Below are positions 28,029-36,929 of a stretch of DNA of 64,000 nt, one piece after another. Below the pieces are notes generated by a model, which saw only the letters and a list, made by a program, of their open reading frames with translations, was not told the origin of the DNA and did no database searches. The translations under genes and the position numbers were made by a program. Position 1 is the first letter of the stretch, and each line of letters starts with the position of its first letter. The stretch spans positions 3,930,001-3,994,000 of the forward strand of contig NZ_CP050699.1 of assembly GCF_005116675.2 (NCBI RefSeq). Direction: 5' to 3'. This DNA is from Desulfosediminicola ganghwensis. GTDB taxonomy: Bacteria > Desulfobacterota > Desulfobulbia > Desulfobulbales > Desulfocapsaceae.

Positions 28029-29189
28029 TTATGCAGACTCGTAGAGCTTGGTCATGATGAACTCACGATGACCCAGAGCCTCGGCAGCGGTCAGACGACC
28101 GTTTGCGGTGCGAACCATCATGTCGAGAAGCTTGTCGCCGGCCTCGTCCATGTTCATCTCGCGGCGAACAATGCCGGATACGTCCACATCAAAGTGCTCT
28201 TCCATGGTTCTGAGGGTACGTGGGTTGGAGCACAGCTTGATTACAGGAATCAGCGGGTTACCAATGATGTTACCCTGACCGGTAGGGAAGAAGTGTACTA
28301 CGAAACCGGAAGCAGCACAGAGGGTTACCATCTCTGCTGCTGCAGAAGAGGAATCCTGGAACCAGAGACCTGGGCCGGTAGGAGCTTCTGCTTTGTCGAG
28401 ACAACCAACTACTGGAGCCTTGGTACCGATCTTCTGGATGTTACCGAGCGCCTTCTCCTCGATGGTGGTGAGACCACCCTCGATGTTACCCTTGGTAGGC
28501 TGAGAGTCGGACAGATCGGAGGTCTTGTTGTCATCGACCACCTTCTGGTACTTGTCGAACATTGCCATGAAGTCTGCACGTACTTCGTCGTTTATACAAC
28601 GTGCAGCTACCAGGTGCTCGCCACCGGTAAGCTCAGTGGTTTCACCGAAGAGAAGAGTGTTGCCCATCTCGTACAGTTTATCGTAAGCGTTACCAACGGT
28701 TGGGTTGGTTGCGATACCGGAGGTGGTATCGGACTCACCACATTTGGTGGATATCCAGAGCTCACTGATGTCACACTCTTCACGCTGAATCTCAGAAGCT
28801 GCCTGGAGGAAGTTCTTCGCTTCACGGGAAGCTGCACAAATGGTATTCAGGTCGCCGTTCTTCTCAATTGCAAAACCTGCAACCGGTTTACCGGTCTTGG
28901 CAATACCATCTACCACCAGATTCGTCCACTCTGGCTCGATACCGATAACGATTACAGCAGCAACGTTCGGGTTGGAACCTGCACCGATCAGGGTACGGAA
29001 ATGAAGCTCGAGATCTTTACCGAACTGAAGACGACCGTATGCATGAGGAATTGCAAGGGTGCCCTTTACATTGTTTTCTACTGCTTTTGATGCTGCGTTG
29101 GAGAGATCATCCAAAGGGAGGATGATTACGTGGTTACGAACACCAACACGACCATTTTCACGACGATATCCTAAAAATTTAGTTTCCAT
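28029..29189 (-). CDS. suyB: (2R)-sulfolactate sulfo-lyase large subunit, copy 1
   Basis: A 386-residue UxaA-family lyase subunit. SuyAB removes sulfite from (R)-3-sulfolactate, leaving pyruvate. Seen: the family opening [34 protein letters not shown] near 145, and [20 protein letters not shown] with [13 protein letters not shown] near 270-305. The enzyme is split from its SAF subunit, as in SuyAB, whereas altronate dehydratase is normally one chain. It starts 3 bases after suyA. Altronate-type sugar-acid activity cannot be excluded from sequence alone. The LarA, AOR and TRAP neighbours favour sulfolactate. Confidence 0.75.
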   Translation of the reverse strand: METKFLGYRRENGRVGVRNHVIILPLDDLSNAASKAVENNVKGTLAIPHAYGRLQFGKDLELHFRTLIGAGSNPNVAAVIVIGIEPEWTNLVVDGIAKTGKPVAGFAIEKNGDLNTICAASREAKNFLQAASEIQREECDISELWISTKCGESDTTSGIATNPTVGNAYDKLYEMGNTLLFGETTELTGGEHLVAARCINDEVRADFMAMFDKYQKVVDDNKTSDLSDSQPTKGNIEGGLTTIEEKALGNIQKIGTKAPVVGCLDKAEAPTGPGLWFQDSSSAAAEMVTLCAASGFVVHFFPTGQGNIIGNPLIPVIKLCSNPRTLRTMEEHFDVDVSGIVRREMNMDEAGDKLLDMMVRTANGRLTAAEALGHREFIMTKLYESA

Positions 29190-29192
29190 TTT

Positions 29193-29477
29193 CTACCACC
29201 TCTTGGTTTTAACGTTGTGAACGTGTGTGTGCTCGCCTTTCTTGATTGGAGCTACAACCTTGCCGATATCGGTGTTGTACTTGATTACGGTATCGCCTAC
29301 TTCCATATCTTTCATAGCGACTTTGTGTCCGATCGGAATATCGCTCAGAATCTTAATGGTGACGGTCTCATCTTCCTTCATGACCCAACCAGTGATCTCC
29401 TGGCCAGCCTTCAGACCCTCAACAACTACGACACCTACCACGTCAGCGGCTTCGTGTACTAAAAAATCGATAGCCAT
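29193..29477 (-). CDS. suyA: (2R)-sulfolactate sulfo-lyase small subunit, copy 1
   Basis: A 94-residue SAF-domain protein (FLVHEAADVVGVVVVEGLKA, then IPIGHKVAMKDMEVGDTVIK and the GEHTHVHNVKTKRW end). In UxaA-type enzymes this segment completes the active site of the large subunit. ATG at 29477 follows AGGAGACTAAC. It is 3 bases from suyB. The amino-acid sequence is the same as in copy 2. Confidence 0.75.
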   Translation of the reverse strand: MAIDFLVHEAADVVGVVVVEGLKAGQEITGWVMKEDETVTIKILSDIPIGHKVAMKDMEVGDTVIKYNTDIGKVVAPIKKGEHTHVHNVKTKRW

Positions 29478-29712
29478 GTTAGTCTCCTACAATGGTTTAT
29501 TTACGAATCGTCTGTTGCGGCTATACCAGCCACAACAATTTCAACCATAATCGGTTTCGATTCACCTCAAGAAAAGTGCTGTCTGGAATAGAATATTCTC
29601 AGGATCAGCGATAATTTCATCATCGGCTCAAACATCTGCCGAATGATTCTATTGTGATGCTATCAGTAAGATCTTGACCTGTGTGTGTGATAGCCAATCG
29701 GCCTGCCACAGC

Positions 29713-30972
29713 TCACTGATCGTAGAAGTAGAGAGTATTGGCATCCAGTATTACCCCCACTTTCGGAGTACCTGGAAAACCATCCACCCACTCCTGTATT
29801 ACCCCGGTCGGAGCAGCAGCGCGTAAATGACACTTCTGCAATATGGCCGGATCTAACTCACTGGTAATCGCTACATCAAACTGATTCAATGTACGCCCGA
29901 ACACATATGCCGTATGAGCGCCCATGTTTCTTCCCTGCATTTTGAAAGCGGCAAGAATTTCTTCGGGAGTAGTATCCTGGGAGACATAATCAAAAAAGAT
30001 ATCATCTCCAATTCCCTGGGAGGACTTAGCTAACAACAGGATATTACCGCCCTCTTTTACTGCTCTTGACGCCAGGTTTAAGCCTTTCTGGGCCTGGCAG
30101 AGACAAATATCGCGCGGATACCCTCCGCAACTTGCAATAACGATATCGAACTTGTCTTTTATGCCGACCCCATAGACTTCCGCACAAACCTTGGCGCCAG
30201 CCTTAAGTGTCTTATCCGGTTCTCCGGCAAGAACAGTTACCACCTCACGCTCCGGCGAGAGAATAAAGTTGACAGCTAAGTCAATCCCTACCATCTCCCC
30301 TGCTTCTGCGAGATCTTCATGCACCGGGTTTCCATCAAGCACACCTACGTTGACCTGCTCATCAAACATCAGGCTATGATTGTGTGCCCTGGTTGCCTCG
30401 CCTCCACAGCCGATCACAGCGCCTTTTGCAGCTCCGGTAAATCCGACAAACTGGTGGGGATCGATCTGTCCGACCACGATCTTATAATCCGCAGATGCAA
30501 ATAACGCGTTGATATGAACCGGAGTTCCCCGTTTAGTGTAACCGTAGCTCACTATCGGGCTGCTTGTTGCGTCATGGGTAATAACCCTGCAACCACATGC
30601 CATCTCGACCGAGATCAATTGTTCAGGAGTTTCACTTCCCTGAAGCGGTTGAACTCCGCCTATTACTATGATCACCTGTTCTGGGTTAAGATCAGGTGCT
30701 TTTGCAAACAACCATTTCAGCAATTGAGGCAGCACCGTCTTTAAAGGCAACGGTCTCGCCTCGTCAGGTACTGCGATTGCTACGGTTCGACTTTTTTCAA
30801 GGCCACTGAAAAATTCTGCATCACCCTTTTCTGGCTCAAGAAGAGCGTGTTTCAGTGAATCTGTTACAGATTGAACCGGCGCTATTTTTTTTGGCTCTAA
30901 AACGTGTATCTCTGCAGTATCCGGAATCCGTACTTCTACGAACCCCTCACCGTACTTCAATTCAAGCTTCAT
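29713..30972 (-). CDS. LarA-family nickel-pincer protein, copy 1 (active-site His missing)
   Basis: A 419-residue LarA homologue. LarA enzymes interconvert alpha-hydroxy acid enantiomers using a nickel-pincer nucleotide bound to lysine. Retained: DEARP near 70, H173 (DPHQF), K183 (GAAK) and H199 (HNH), matching the L. plantarum H174, K184 and H200. The first catalytic histidine (H108; GFHRP in the reference, GLHPP in copy 2) is GVQPL here, so Gln replaces His and one residue is lost. It starts after GAGGTGATCG, behind a sigma-54 promoter, upstream of suyA. Its activity may be altered or lost. Confidence 0.85.
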   Translation of the reverse strand: MKLELKYGEGFVEVRIPDTAEIHVLEPKKIAPVQSVTDSLKHALLEPEKGDAEFFSGLEKSRTVAIAVPDEARPLPLKTVLPQLLKWLFAKAPDLNPEQVIIVIGGVQPLQGSETPEQLISVEMACGCRVITHDATSSPIVSYGYTKRGTPVHINALFASADYKIVVGQIDPHQFVGFTGAAKGAVIGCGGEATRAHNHSLMFDEQVNVGVLDGNPVHEDLAEAGEMVGIDLAVNFILSPEREVVTVLAGEPDKTLKAGAKVCAEVYGVGIKDKFDIVIASCGGYPRDICLCQAQKGLNLASRAVKEGGNILLLAKSSQGIGDDIFFDYVSQDTTPEEILAAFKMQGRNMGAHTAYVFGRTLNQFDVAITSELDPAILQKCHLRAAAPTGVIQEWVDGFPGTPKVGVILDANTLYFYDQ

Positions 30973-31004
30973 CGATCACCTCTTGCGTCATGCGTAATAC
31001 ATAA

Positions 31005-31020
31005 AGCAAACAGCGGGCCA
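31005..31020 (-). promoter_or_regulatory. Sigma-54 promoter of larA copy 1
   Basis: On the minus strand the sequence is TGGCCCGCTGTTTGCT, with GG and GC elements at the correct 10-base spacing of -24/-12 promoters. It lies about 33 bases before the larA-1 start. Confidence 0.85.
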
Positions 31021-31096
31021 CTTTACAAAAAAACCACATTCACCTGTTTTTACGTCATATTTCAAAAAACACATACATTGCCGACACGATTCCCCT

Positions 31097-31129
31097 GCCC
31101 AATACCTGGCACCTCGCCCAATTATGGGC
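31097..31129. promoter_or_regulatory. Predicted activator site upstream of larA copy 1
   Basis: GCCCAATA at 31097-31104 and the near-palindrome GCCCAATTATGGGC at 31116-31129 lie 77-109 bases upstream of the sigma-54 promoter. The same GCCCAAT element occurs four times before larA copy 2, so it is likely the enhancer site of the activator at 43388. Confidence 0.65.
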
Positions 31130-31350
31130 GCCGGATTTTCGGCACCCCACATTGTAGCATTCGAGTTTTCCATAGAGAACTGGTTACTTACGCCTGCCAA
31201 CTTCCTGGATCTGCGCCCGTGCCCGAAGGTCGGATTGCACATAAAAATCGTGTCAGTCTCGGTCAGCACCCATTTCCTGAAACTCAGTTTTCTATTTTTA
31301 TTTGCTTTTTCGAAATCTTATCTTGTTGCGTCTTCAACGATCTGCCACTG

Positions 31351-31389
31351 AAAAAGCCCCCTCCCATATTTCATGGGAGGGGGCTTTTT
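31351..31389 (-). terminator. Terminator after the FAD/rhodanese gene
   Basis: AAAAAGCCCCCTCCCAT pairs with ATGGGAGGGGGCTTTTT across a short loop. It separates the FAD gene from the larA-1 promoter region. Confidence 0.92.
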
Positions 31390-31413
31390 CAGTTATCTTC
31401 TAAAAAGGTGCTA

Positions 31414-33123
31414 CTAAATGAAATTTGGATCATTTATCTTAACCAGAGACAAGCCACCCTGTACGTTAAAGGTATTCTCTATGCCTTTAGACCTCAGGAC
31501 TATCTGCCCTTCGTATGAACGGGTACCGGTATCACAAACAATGAATACTTTCTTGTCCTGCGGAACTTCACCAAAGCGCATGCCCAATTCGGACTGTGGA
31601 ATGTGCAGCCAACGCTCACCATATTTTTCAAGGTATGGTTCAGCCTGAACAGCATCACGTACATCAAGGATCATTGAATCCGGGTTACCGTTCCATTCTT
31701 CAAGGAACTGAACAGGTTCGGTTACAATGTTACGACCATCGAGAATATTGTCGAGAACGTTACCAACATTATTCACAACATCCATAGCAGATGCGTACGG
31801 AGGCGCGTAACCACCCTCGATCTTAGAAATATCATCGACATCTACACCAAAGCGAAGAACTGAAGCAACAGCATCAACGCGGGCCTTCACAGCGTCACCC
31901 ATGGCACCAACACACTCGATACCGAGTACCTGGCGGGAGTTACGATCTGCGATCAATGCTGCGTACATCGCCTTGGATGTCGGGTAGAAGTGAGCTCTGT
32001 CAGCCTGAGTAATTAAAGACATGGCAGGATTGAAACCAGCAGCCTTTGCCTGGTTGAAGGTGAGGCCTGATGTGGCAACACCCATATCGAATACTTTGAT
32101 GCAGAACGTTCCTACAGTACCTCTGAACAAGGCATGACCGCCGTTAATGTTATCGGCGATAACCCGGCCTTGACGATTCGCAAGAGACCCGAGGGGCATC
32201 ATCTGGTTATTACCGCTCAACAGGTTACGTACCTCGACGCAGTCGCCGCCTGCATAGATGTTTGGATCGTTGGTTCTGAGGCGCCTGTCGACAATCAGGC
32301 CGCCAAACTGGCCAATAGCCAGACCAGCTTCAGAAGCAAACTGGGTATTGGGCCGAATGCCGGTTGAGAGAACGACCATGTCGCATTCAATCTCTTCGTT
32401 GCCAAGCACAACAACTGTGGTACCGTTTTCCTTGTTCTCCTTGATCTCTGTAACCCGCTCGGAAACTAATACACGTACGCCGTGCTCCTCCATCTGTTTC
32501 TGGACAACCGCAGCCATATTCCTGCCAAGAGCAGCAGGCAGAACCTGATCAGCCATCTCCACCAGGGTAGTCTCAATTCCCCAAAGGTCGGTCATGGCCT
32601 CAGCCATTTCGATACCAATTGCACCAGCACCGATAACTACAGCTTTACCGACCTGGCCTTTGGTCATACGACCCTTGATCTCTTCAGCGTGGTGCAGGTT
32701 TGAAACGATGTTTACGGTTGGCAGATCGATACCGGGGATTGGCGGCTTGATTGGTGTTGCACCGGTCGCAATTACCAGTTTGTCGTAATCCAGTACCTTT
32801 TCTACACCAGTGTCAAGATTCTTCACTGTGAGTTTCTTGCCGCGACGGTCAATCTCAGTTGCCTCTACACGGGTTAGGACATCAACACCCTTAACTGCTT
32901 TGAAAAAATGAGCGTCACGAATTGTGTGTGACTGAGTAGACTGTAGCCCCTCGATATCGTTTACGTCACCACCAATATAATAAGGGATACCACAACCACC
33001 ATACGAAATATGGCTGTCCCTGTCGATTACGGTAATTTTCACATCCGGATTAATACGTCTGAGACGGCATGCGACTTTAGGACCAAGAGCTACGGCTCCA
33101 ATAATAATTACATGTTTATCCAC
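31414..33123 (-). CDS. FAD/NAD(P) disulfide oxidoreductase with C-terminal rhodanese domain
   Basis: A 569-residue CoA-disulfide-reductase-type enzyme. It has an N-terminal dinucleotide fold, the single redox cysteine in SYGGCGIPYYIGG (C44), the NAD fold VIGAGAIGIEMAEAM near 160, FAD-binding NIYAGGDCVE near 295, and a C-terminal rhodanese domain with the loop VCDTGTRSYEG near 535. Start is GTG at 33123 after a GAGG site. Such proteins reduce CoA disulfides, polysulfide or persulfides. In this sulfonate region it may handle sulfur thiols or transfer electrons with the AOR; this is inference. Confidence 0.85.
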   Translation of the reverse strand: MDKHVIIIGAVALGPKVACRLRRINPDVKITVIDRDSHISYGGCGIPYYIGGDVNDIEGLQSTQSHTIRDAHFFKAVKGVDVLTRVEATEIDRRGKKLTVKNLDTGVEKVLDYDKLVIATGATPIKPPIPGIDLPTVNIVSNLHHAEEIKGRMTKGQVGKAVVIGAGAIGIEMAEAMTDLWGIETTLVEMADQVLPAALGRNMAAVVQKQMEEHGVRVLVSERVTEIKENKENGTTVVVLGNEEIECDMVVLSTGIRPNTQFASEAGLAIGQFGGLIVDRRLRTNDPNIYAGGDCVEVRNLLSGNNQMMPLGSLANRQGRVIADNINGGHALFRGTVGTFCIKVFDMGVATSGLTFNQAKAAGFNPAMSLITQADRAHFYPTSKAMYAALIADRNSRQVLGIECVGAMGDAVKARVDAVASVLRFGVDVDDISKIEGGYAPPYASAMDVVNNVGNVLDNILDGRNIVTEPVQFLEEWNGNPDSMILDVRDAVQAEPYLEKYGERWLHIPQSELGMRFGEVPQDKKVFIVCDTGTRSYEGQIVLRSKGIENTFNVQGGLSLVKINDPNFI

Positions 33124-33850
33124 TTCTTACATCCTCAACAAATAATTGAAAAATAGCATCCGCCCTCCCACTTCGGGCATGCGGATACAAAACAGTCACC
33201 CTCCTGTTAAGCAAGGACGAGATATCTTATTCCCGTAAACAGACGGTGCTGTGTTACGGAATAATACAATTTTCTTTTATTTTTAATATAGCCTGAGAAG
33301 AGTACTGCTTTTGAATTCTACGATTTGCAGAAAGGTTGAATACTATAGAGATGCTTTCAAAATCAACGTGAGTATAAATCACCAACTAATCTTTATTCTT
33401 TATAGAGCCGAGCCGACTACTTATATACTAGACATAAAAAAAATTAACAATAAAAACCCGTCAACCAAGGAGATATTGAGTTTGTTTTTAGAAAGCTTGT
33501 TCCAAAAAAGAATACATGACTATGCCCACAGCAACAATCAAACACTCATAGCTCTGATTTTATTATATATAATCCTGTCAACGAAATCCGCAAGCCAGTC
33601 TGTGAAATTCAACTACCAAGGTTATATTCGTTATTTCGATTAGTTACTAAAACACTCAATAAAATATAACTTCCTAAACAGTAAGTGTTATTTTACACAC
33701 TTACGTTTTACTTCATTTCGGTAATATATTGCTATTTACGTTTAGTATCATTTCCTTACCCGATTGGCCATTGACCAGTCGAATTTTCATTATTTATTTT
33801 TATTGTGAAGAAACTTCAGAAACCTGTGTATCCAAATAAATAAACCTAAC
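33124..33850. other. AT-rich intergenic island
   Basis: About 730 bases, clearly more AT-rich than the surroundings. A hairpin (ATCCGCATGCCC to GGGAGGGCGGAT on the minus strand, around 33155-33185) lies in the leader of the FAD gene. A 110-codon plus-strand ORF at 33311-33643 starts with TTG, lacks a ribosome site and matches nothing I know, so it is not annotated as a gene. Confidence 0.5.
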
Positions 33851-33886
33851 AAAAAGCCTGTGCGGCATTCCGCACAGGCTTTTTAA
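33851..33886 (-). terminator. Terminator of the TRAP operon
   Basis: AAAAAGCCTGTGCGG pairs with CCGCACAGGCTTTTT with a four-base loop. It ends the block running from the AOR gene to dctM. Confidence 0.93.
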
Positions 33887-33931
33887 AATAACAGCATAAC
33901 TCTTGTCTGACTCGATTTGCAGCTACTGATT

Positions 33932-35224
33932 TTAAATCAGACCATAGCCGAGGAATCTAGGCAGCCAGGTACTGAGTGCCGGCACGAAGAGCAGCAGCAG
34001 TACGCAAAGAGTAATCGCGATAATATATGGAAATACATTGATCGAAAGTCTTTCCAAAGAAACGCCGGATAGTTTCGATGCCACGAATAGATTTACACCG
34101 AGCGGCGGCGTCAGGAAGGCAATTTCGTTGGTTACAACAAAGATTACACCGAAGTGGATCGGATCGATTCCCAGTGAGACAACCACCGGAAGCAGAATCG
34201 GTGTAAGGATAATGATAGTTGAAAGTGTCTCCATGAACATTCCCAGAACATAGAAAACGCCGACCAGGAGCAGCATGACCACGAATTTATTTTCTGAAAT
34301 GGAAGTGATGAGACTTGCCAACTTGACCGGAACCTGCTCGAGAGTCAATAACTGACCGAACATGGTGGAGGTACCTACGATTACAAGCACAGTACCACCG
34401 ATCATTACACCATCAACGAGTGCGGTCATAATTTTCGGACCACTCAGTTCACGGTAAATGAGGCCGCCAACCAAAAGACCCCAGAAAACTGCCACTACGG
34501 AAGCCTCTACCGGGGTAAAGATGCCGGAATAGATACCACCAAGAATAACCAGGGGTGTTGCCAGAGACCATTTTGCATCCCAGCACTCTTTTCCAAACAC
34601 TTTCCACTCGAAGGTACCAGCTTCACCTTTGAAACCCTTTTTACGGGCGATATACCAGGCGACGAGACACTGGGAGACGCCGATGATCAAACCAGGGATC
34701 ATACCGGCCATAAACATGCCGGTTACAGAAACGTTGGCGATAACCGCGTAAATGATCATCGGGTTACTGGGTGGAATGAGAATTCCCAGCGAACCGCCTG
34801 AAGATGATACAGCGCCAGCGTATTCTTTACTATAACCCTGCTTGATCATAGCAGGAATCAACAGTGAGCCAACCGCGGCAACAGTACCGGGCCCGGAACC
34901 GGAAATAGCGGAAAAGAACATGCAGGCGAGAATAGTCGCGATACCAAGTCCGCCATACAAATTCGCAGCAGGACGCTTCACCACATTAATAATGTGACGG
35001 GTGATACCACCATGCTCCATCAGTGAGCCAGCCACGATAAAACATGGAATCGCCAATAGCGGGAAATTATCGACACCACTGTACAGAGTCTGTGGAATCA
35101 TTGATAATGGAAAACCGGAAACCATCAGCGAGCCAAAAGTGGCAATTGCCAATGACATGAAAATCGGCATTCCCAAAACAAGGCTGGCAATAAGAGTCAC
35201 CAGCAAAAGCGTAAGTGTATTCAT
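33932..35224 (-). CDS. dctM: TRAP transporter large permease (DctM)
   Basis: A 430-residue membrane protein with many helices and the family segments LLAIPCFIVAGSLMEHGG near 55, SGSGPGTVAAVGSLLIPAMI near 110 and GGSLGILIPPSNPMIIYAV near 147. It works with the small DctQ subunit and the DctP receptor to import an organic acid with sodium. It starts 2 bases after dctQ. The neighbouring enzymes suggest a C3 sulfonate as cargo. Confidence 0.92.
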   Translation of the reverse strand: MNTLTLLLVTLIASLVLGMPIFMSLAIATFGSLMVSGFPLSMIPQTLYSGVDNFPLLAIPCFIVAGSLMEHGGITRHIINVVKRPAANLYGGLGIATILACMFFSAISGSGPGTVAAVGSLLIPAMIKQGYSKEYAGAVSSSGGSLGILIPPSNPMIIYAVIANVSVTGMFMAGMIPGLIIGVSQCLVAWYIARKKGFKGEAGTFEWKVFGKECWDAKWSLATPLVILGGIYSGIFTPVEASVVAVFWGLLVGGLIYRELSGPKIMTALVDGVMIGGTVLVIVGTSTMFGQLLTLEQVPVKLASLITSISENKFVVMLLLVGVFYVLGMFMETLSTIIILTPILLPVVVSLGIDPIHFGVIFVVTNEIAFLTPPLGVNLFVASKLSGVSLERLSINVFPYIIAITLCVLLLLFVPALSTWLPRFLGYGLI

Positions 35225-35226
35225 GA

Positions 35227-35733
35227 TCAGTGTCCTCCCAGCTGCACTACTTCATGCAGGGCTTTGCGTTTAATGAGCTTGATATAGTTCTCAACTATAC
35301 GCCAGCTCATCAGGAGAAAACCAAAAGGAATGATCATGTAGATGTAGGCTGCAACCCATTCAAGAGTTGGAGTTCTTTCAACAAATTGAAAGGAATTCTG
35401 TACCATCTGAATGCCCAACCAGGCAAAGATCATGTTGAACACAAGCCAGCAAACATCAACGAGAATCCACATTACCAACCGAACTTGCTTCGGCATGATA
35501 AGATACAAAGCGGTAACCCTTACATGCTGCATACGTTTCGCAGCAAGAGCGATACCGACATAAATCGTCCAAATAAAACAGATACGGCTCAACTCTTCAC
35601 TCCATGAGAGTGAAGTATGAAACACATAGCGAAGAAACACCTGAACTCCAAGGCAGAGTATCAAGGTTGCCATCAGGCTCGCCGAAAAATACTCTTCAAA
35701 GTTGTCATACAGATGTTTGACAAATCCTTTCAT
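35227..35733 (-). CDS. dctQ: TRAP transporter small permease (DctQ)
   Basis: A 168-residue protein with four helices and the DctQ core WSEELSRICFIWTIYVG near 45, then GIALAAKRMQHVRV. It couples to dctM (2-base gap). A hairpin lies between it and dctP. Confidence 0.9.
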   Translation of the reverse strand: MKGFVKHLYDNFEEYFSASLMATLILCLGVQVFLRYVFHTSLSWSEELSRICFIWTIYVGIALAAKRMQHVRVTALYLIMPKQVRLVMWILVDVCWLVFNMIFAWLGIQMVQNSFQFVERTPTLEWVAAYIYMIIPFGFLLMSWRIVENYIKLIKRKALHEVVQLGGH

Positions 35734-35771
35734 TACGCCCCCTAAACACCATCGTAAATCTAATTGTCAGC

Positions 35772-35802
35772 AAGGCCCGCTACGTTAAGCGGCGGGCCTT
35801 TT
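35772..35802 (-). other. Intercistronic hairpin between dctP and dctQ
   Basis: AAGGCCCGC pairs with GCGGGCCTT. On the transcribed strand there is no T run after it, so it likely stabilises the receptor mRNA and lowers read-through to dctQM. Confidence 0.65.
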
Positions 35803-35813
35803 GATACTGCGAC

Positions 35814-36794
35814 TTAGTTGTTCATGATAGAGAGTGCCTGGTCGACATACTCTTTACCACCAACTTTGTCATAAAACTGAGGCCAGATGGATTTAGCCTT
35901 TTCGATCCAAAGCTCTTCATCTTCAAGCTTTGCGAATTCCATTCCCATCTCCTGGCATTTTGCCAGTGCGCCAGCTTCTTTGTCAGCAACCCACTGCCAC
36001 TGATACTCAGCCGCATCCTGTGCAGCTTTTTTCACGAGTTCCTGCTTGTCGGCGGGAAGTTTCTTGTACCAAACCTCGCTCACGATGATTGGACCAGTCC
36101 AGAGCATGTAGTGAAGGTCAGTGATATACTTCTGAACTTCCCAGAATTTCTGGTCGACATTTACGAGGTGCGGGTTGTCCTGGCCGTCGATAACGCCCTG
36201 CTGCAAGCCGTTGAATACCTCAGTCCAAGCCATTGGGTGTCCTTCAATACCCCATGATTTGTAGGCCGCAAGCATGGTCTGAACTTTAGGTACACGTACC
36301 TTTACACCCTGGAGATCTTCGATCTTGGTGATAGACTGCTTGGAGTTGGTAAGTACGCGGTAACCGCCTACAAGCCATGCCATTGGACGAACGTTACCTT
36401 CTTTGGCGATATCATCAGCCATTTCATCCATGAAGTCTGAACGAAACAGGGTGTATGCATCTTCGATATCAGGGAAGATGTATGGCAGGGTCAGAAGACC
36501 TACCTTCGGGCTAAAAGGGGAAACATTACCAGAGGCCATAACCGCAACCTGAAGAAGGCCGGAACCAACCTGTTTAACGTTCTCCTGCTCGGAACCCATC
36601 TGACCACCAAGGTACAGTTGAACAGTCATCTCTCCATTTGACCGCTCTTCAATGAGTTCCTTGAATTTTTCCAGTCCTGCCGCGTGCAGGCTACCTGGGG
36701 GATTTGCTGTTGCTGCACGAATAACGGTTTTTGCCATTACCGCACTGCTGGACATAAGTAACGATACTACAAGCACTGCTATAAAACGCTTCAT
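35814..36794 (-). CDS. dctP: TRAP transporter substrate-binding protein (DctP)
   Basis: A 326-residue periplasmic receptor with a signal peptide (MKRFIAVLVVSLLMSSSAVMA). The mature part has the family patterns AGLEKFKELIEERSNGEMTV near 39 and LQGVKVRVPK near 165 with the arginine that grips the ligand carboxylate, then WTEVFNGLQQGVIDGQDNP. It starts after TAAGGAGGGAATCAG. Cargo is not readable from sequence; sulfolactate or dihydroxypropanesulfonate is proposed from its neighbours. Confidence 0.9.
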   Translation of the reverse strand: MKRFIAVLVVSLLMSSSAVMAKTVIRAATANPPGSLHAAGLEKFKELIEERSNGEMTVQLYLGGQMGSEQENVKQVGSGLLQVAVMASGNVSPFSPKVGLLTLPYIFPDIEDAYTLFRSDFMDEMADDIAKEGNVRPMAWLVGGYRVLTNSKQSITKIEDLQGVKVRVPKVQTMLAAYKSWGIEGHPMAWTEVFNGLQQGVIDGQDNPHLVNVDQKFWEVQKYITDLHYMLWTGPIIVSEVWYKKLPADKQELVKKAAQDAAEYQWQWVADKEAGALAKCQEMGMEFAKLEDEELWIEKAKSIWPQFYDKVGGKEYVDQALSIMNN

Positions 36795-36814
36795 TCTGAT
36801 TCCCTCCTTAGAAA

Positions 36815-36838
36815 CCGCAACCCTGACCGGGGTTGCGG
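36815..36838 (-). other. Hairpin upstream of dctP
   Basis: CCGCAACCC pairs with GGGTTGCGG. It lies just before the dctP ribosome site, so it may control dctP mRNA stability or attenuate read-through from the dehydrogenase gene. Confidence 0.5.
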
Positions 36839-36929
36839 CTCATTTGACAGTTTCAGTCGCTCTATGAACTGCTATGCGACCCAAACATTTCGGCTGTTTG
36901 GATACTACGTTACAACGTGAAATGTTTGA

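Larger units (their letters stand above)
28004..29499. repeat. Segmental duplication, copy 1 (suyBA block)
   Basis: This 1,496-base block is repeated at 40176-41671. I count nine differences in the coding part, all silent, and the same spacing. Similarity stops about 22 bases upstream of the suyA start and about 25 bases beyond the suyB stop. Confidence 0.93.

Noticed and set aside
28068-29090. 340-codon plus-strand ORF opposite suyB copy 1 (and the same at 40240-41262)
   Set aside because: It mirrors suyB in both copies only because the blocks are duplicates. It has no ribosome site and no recognisable domain; the minus-strand reading is a full known family.
33311-33643. 110-codon ORF in the AT-rich island
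   Set aside because: TTG start, no ribosome site, no similarity I know. Kept only as an observation on composition.
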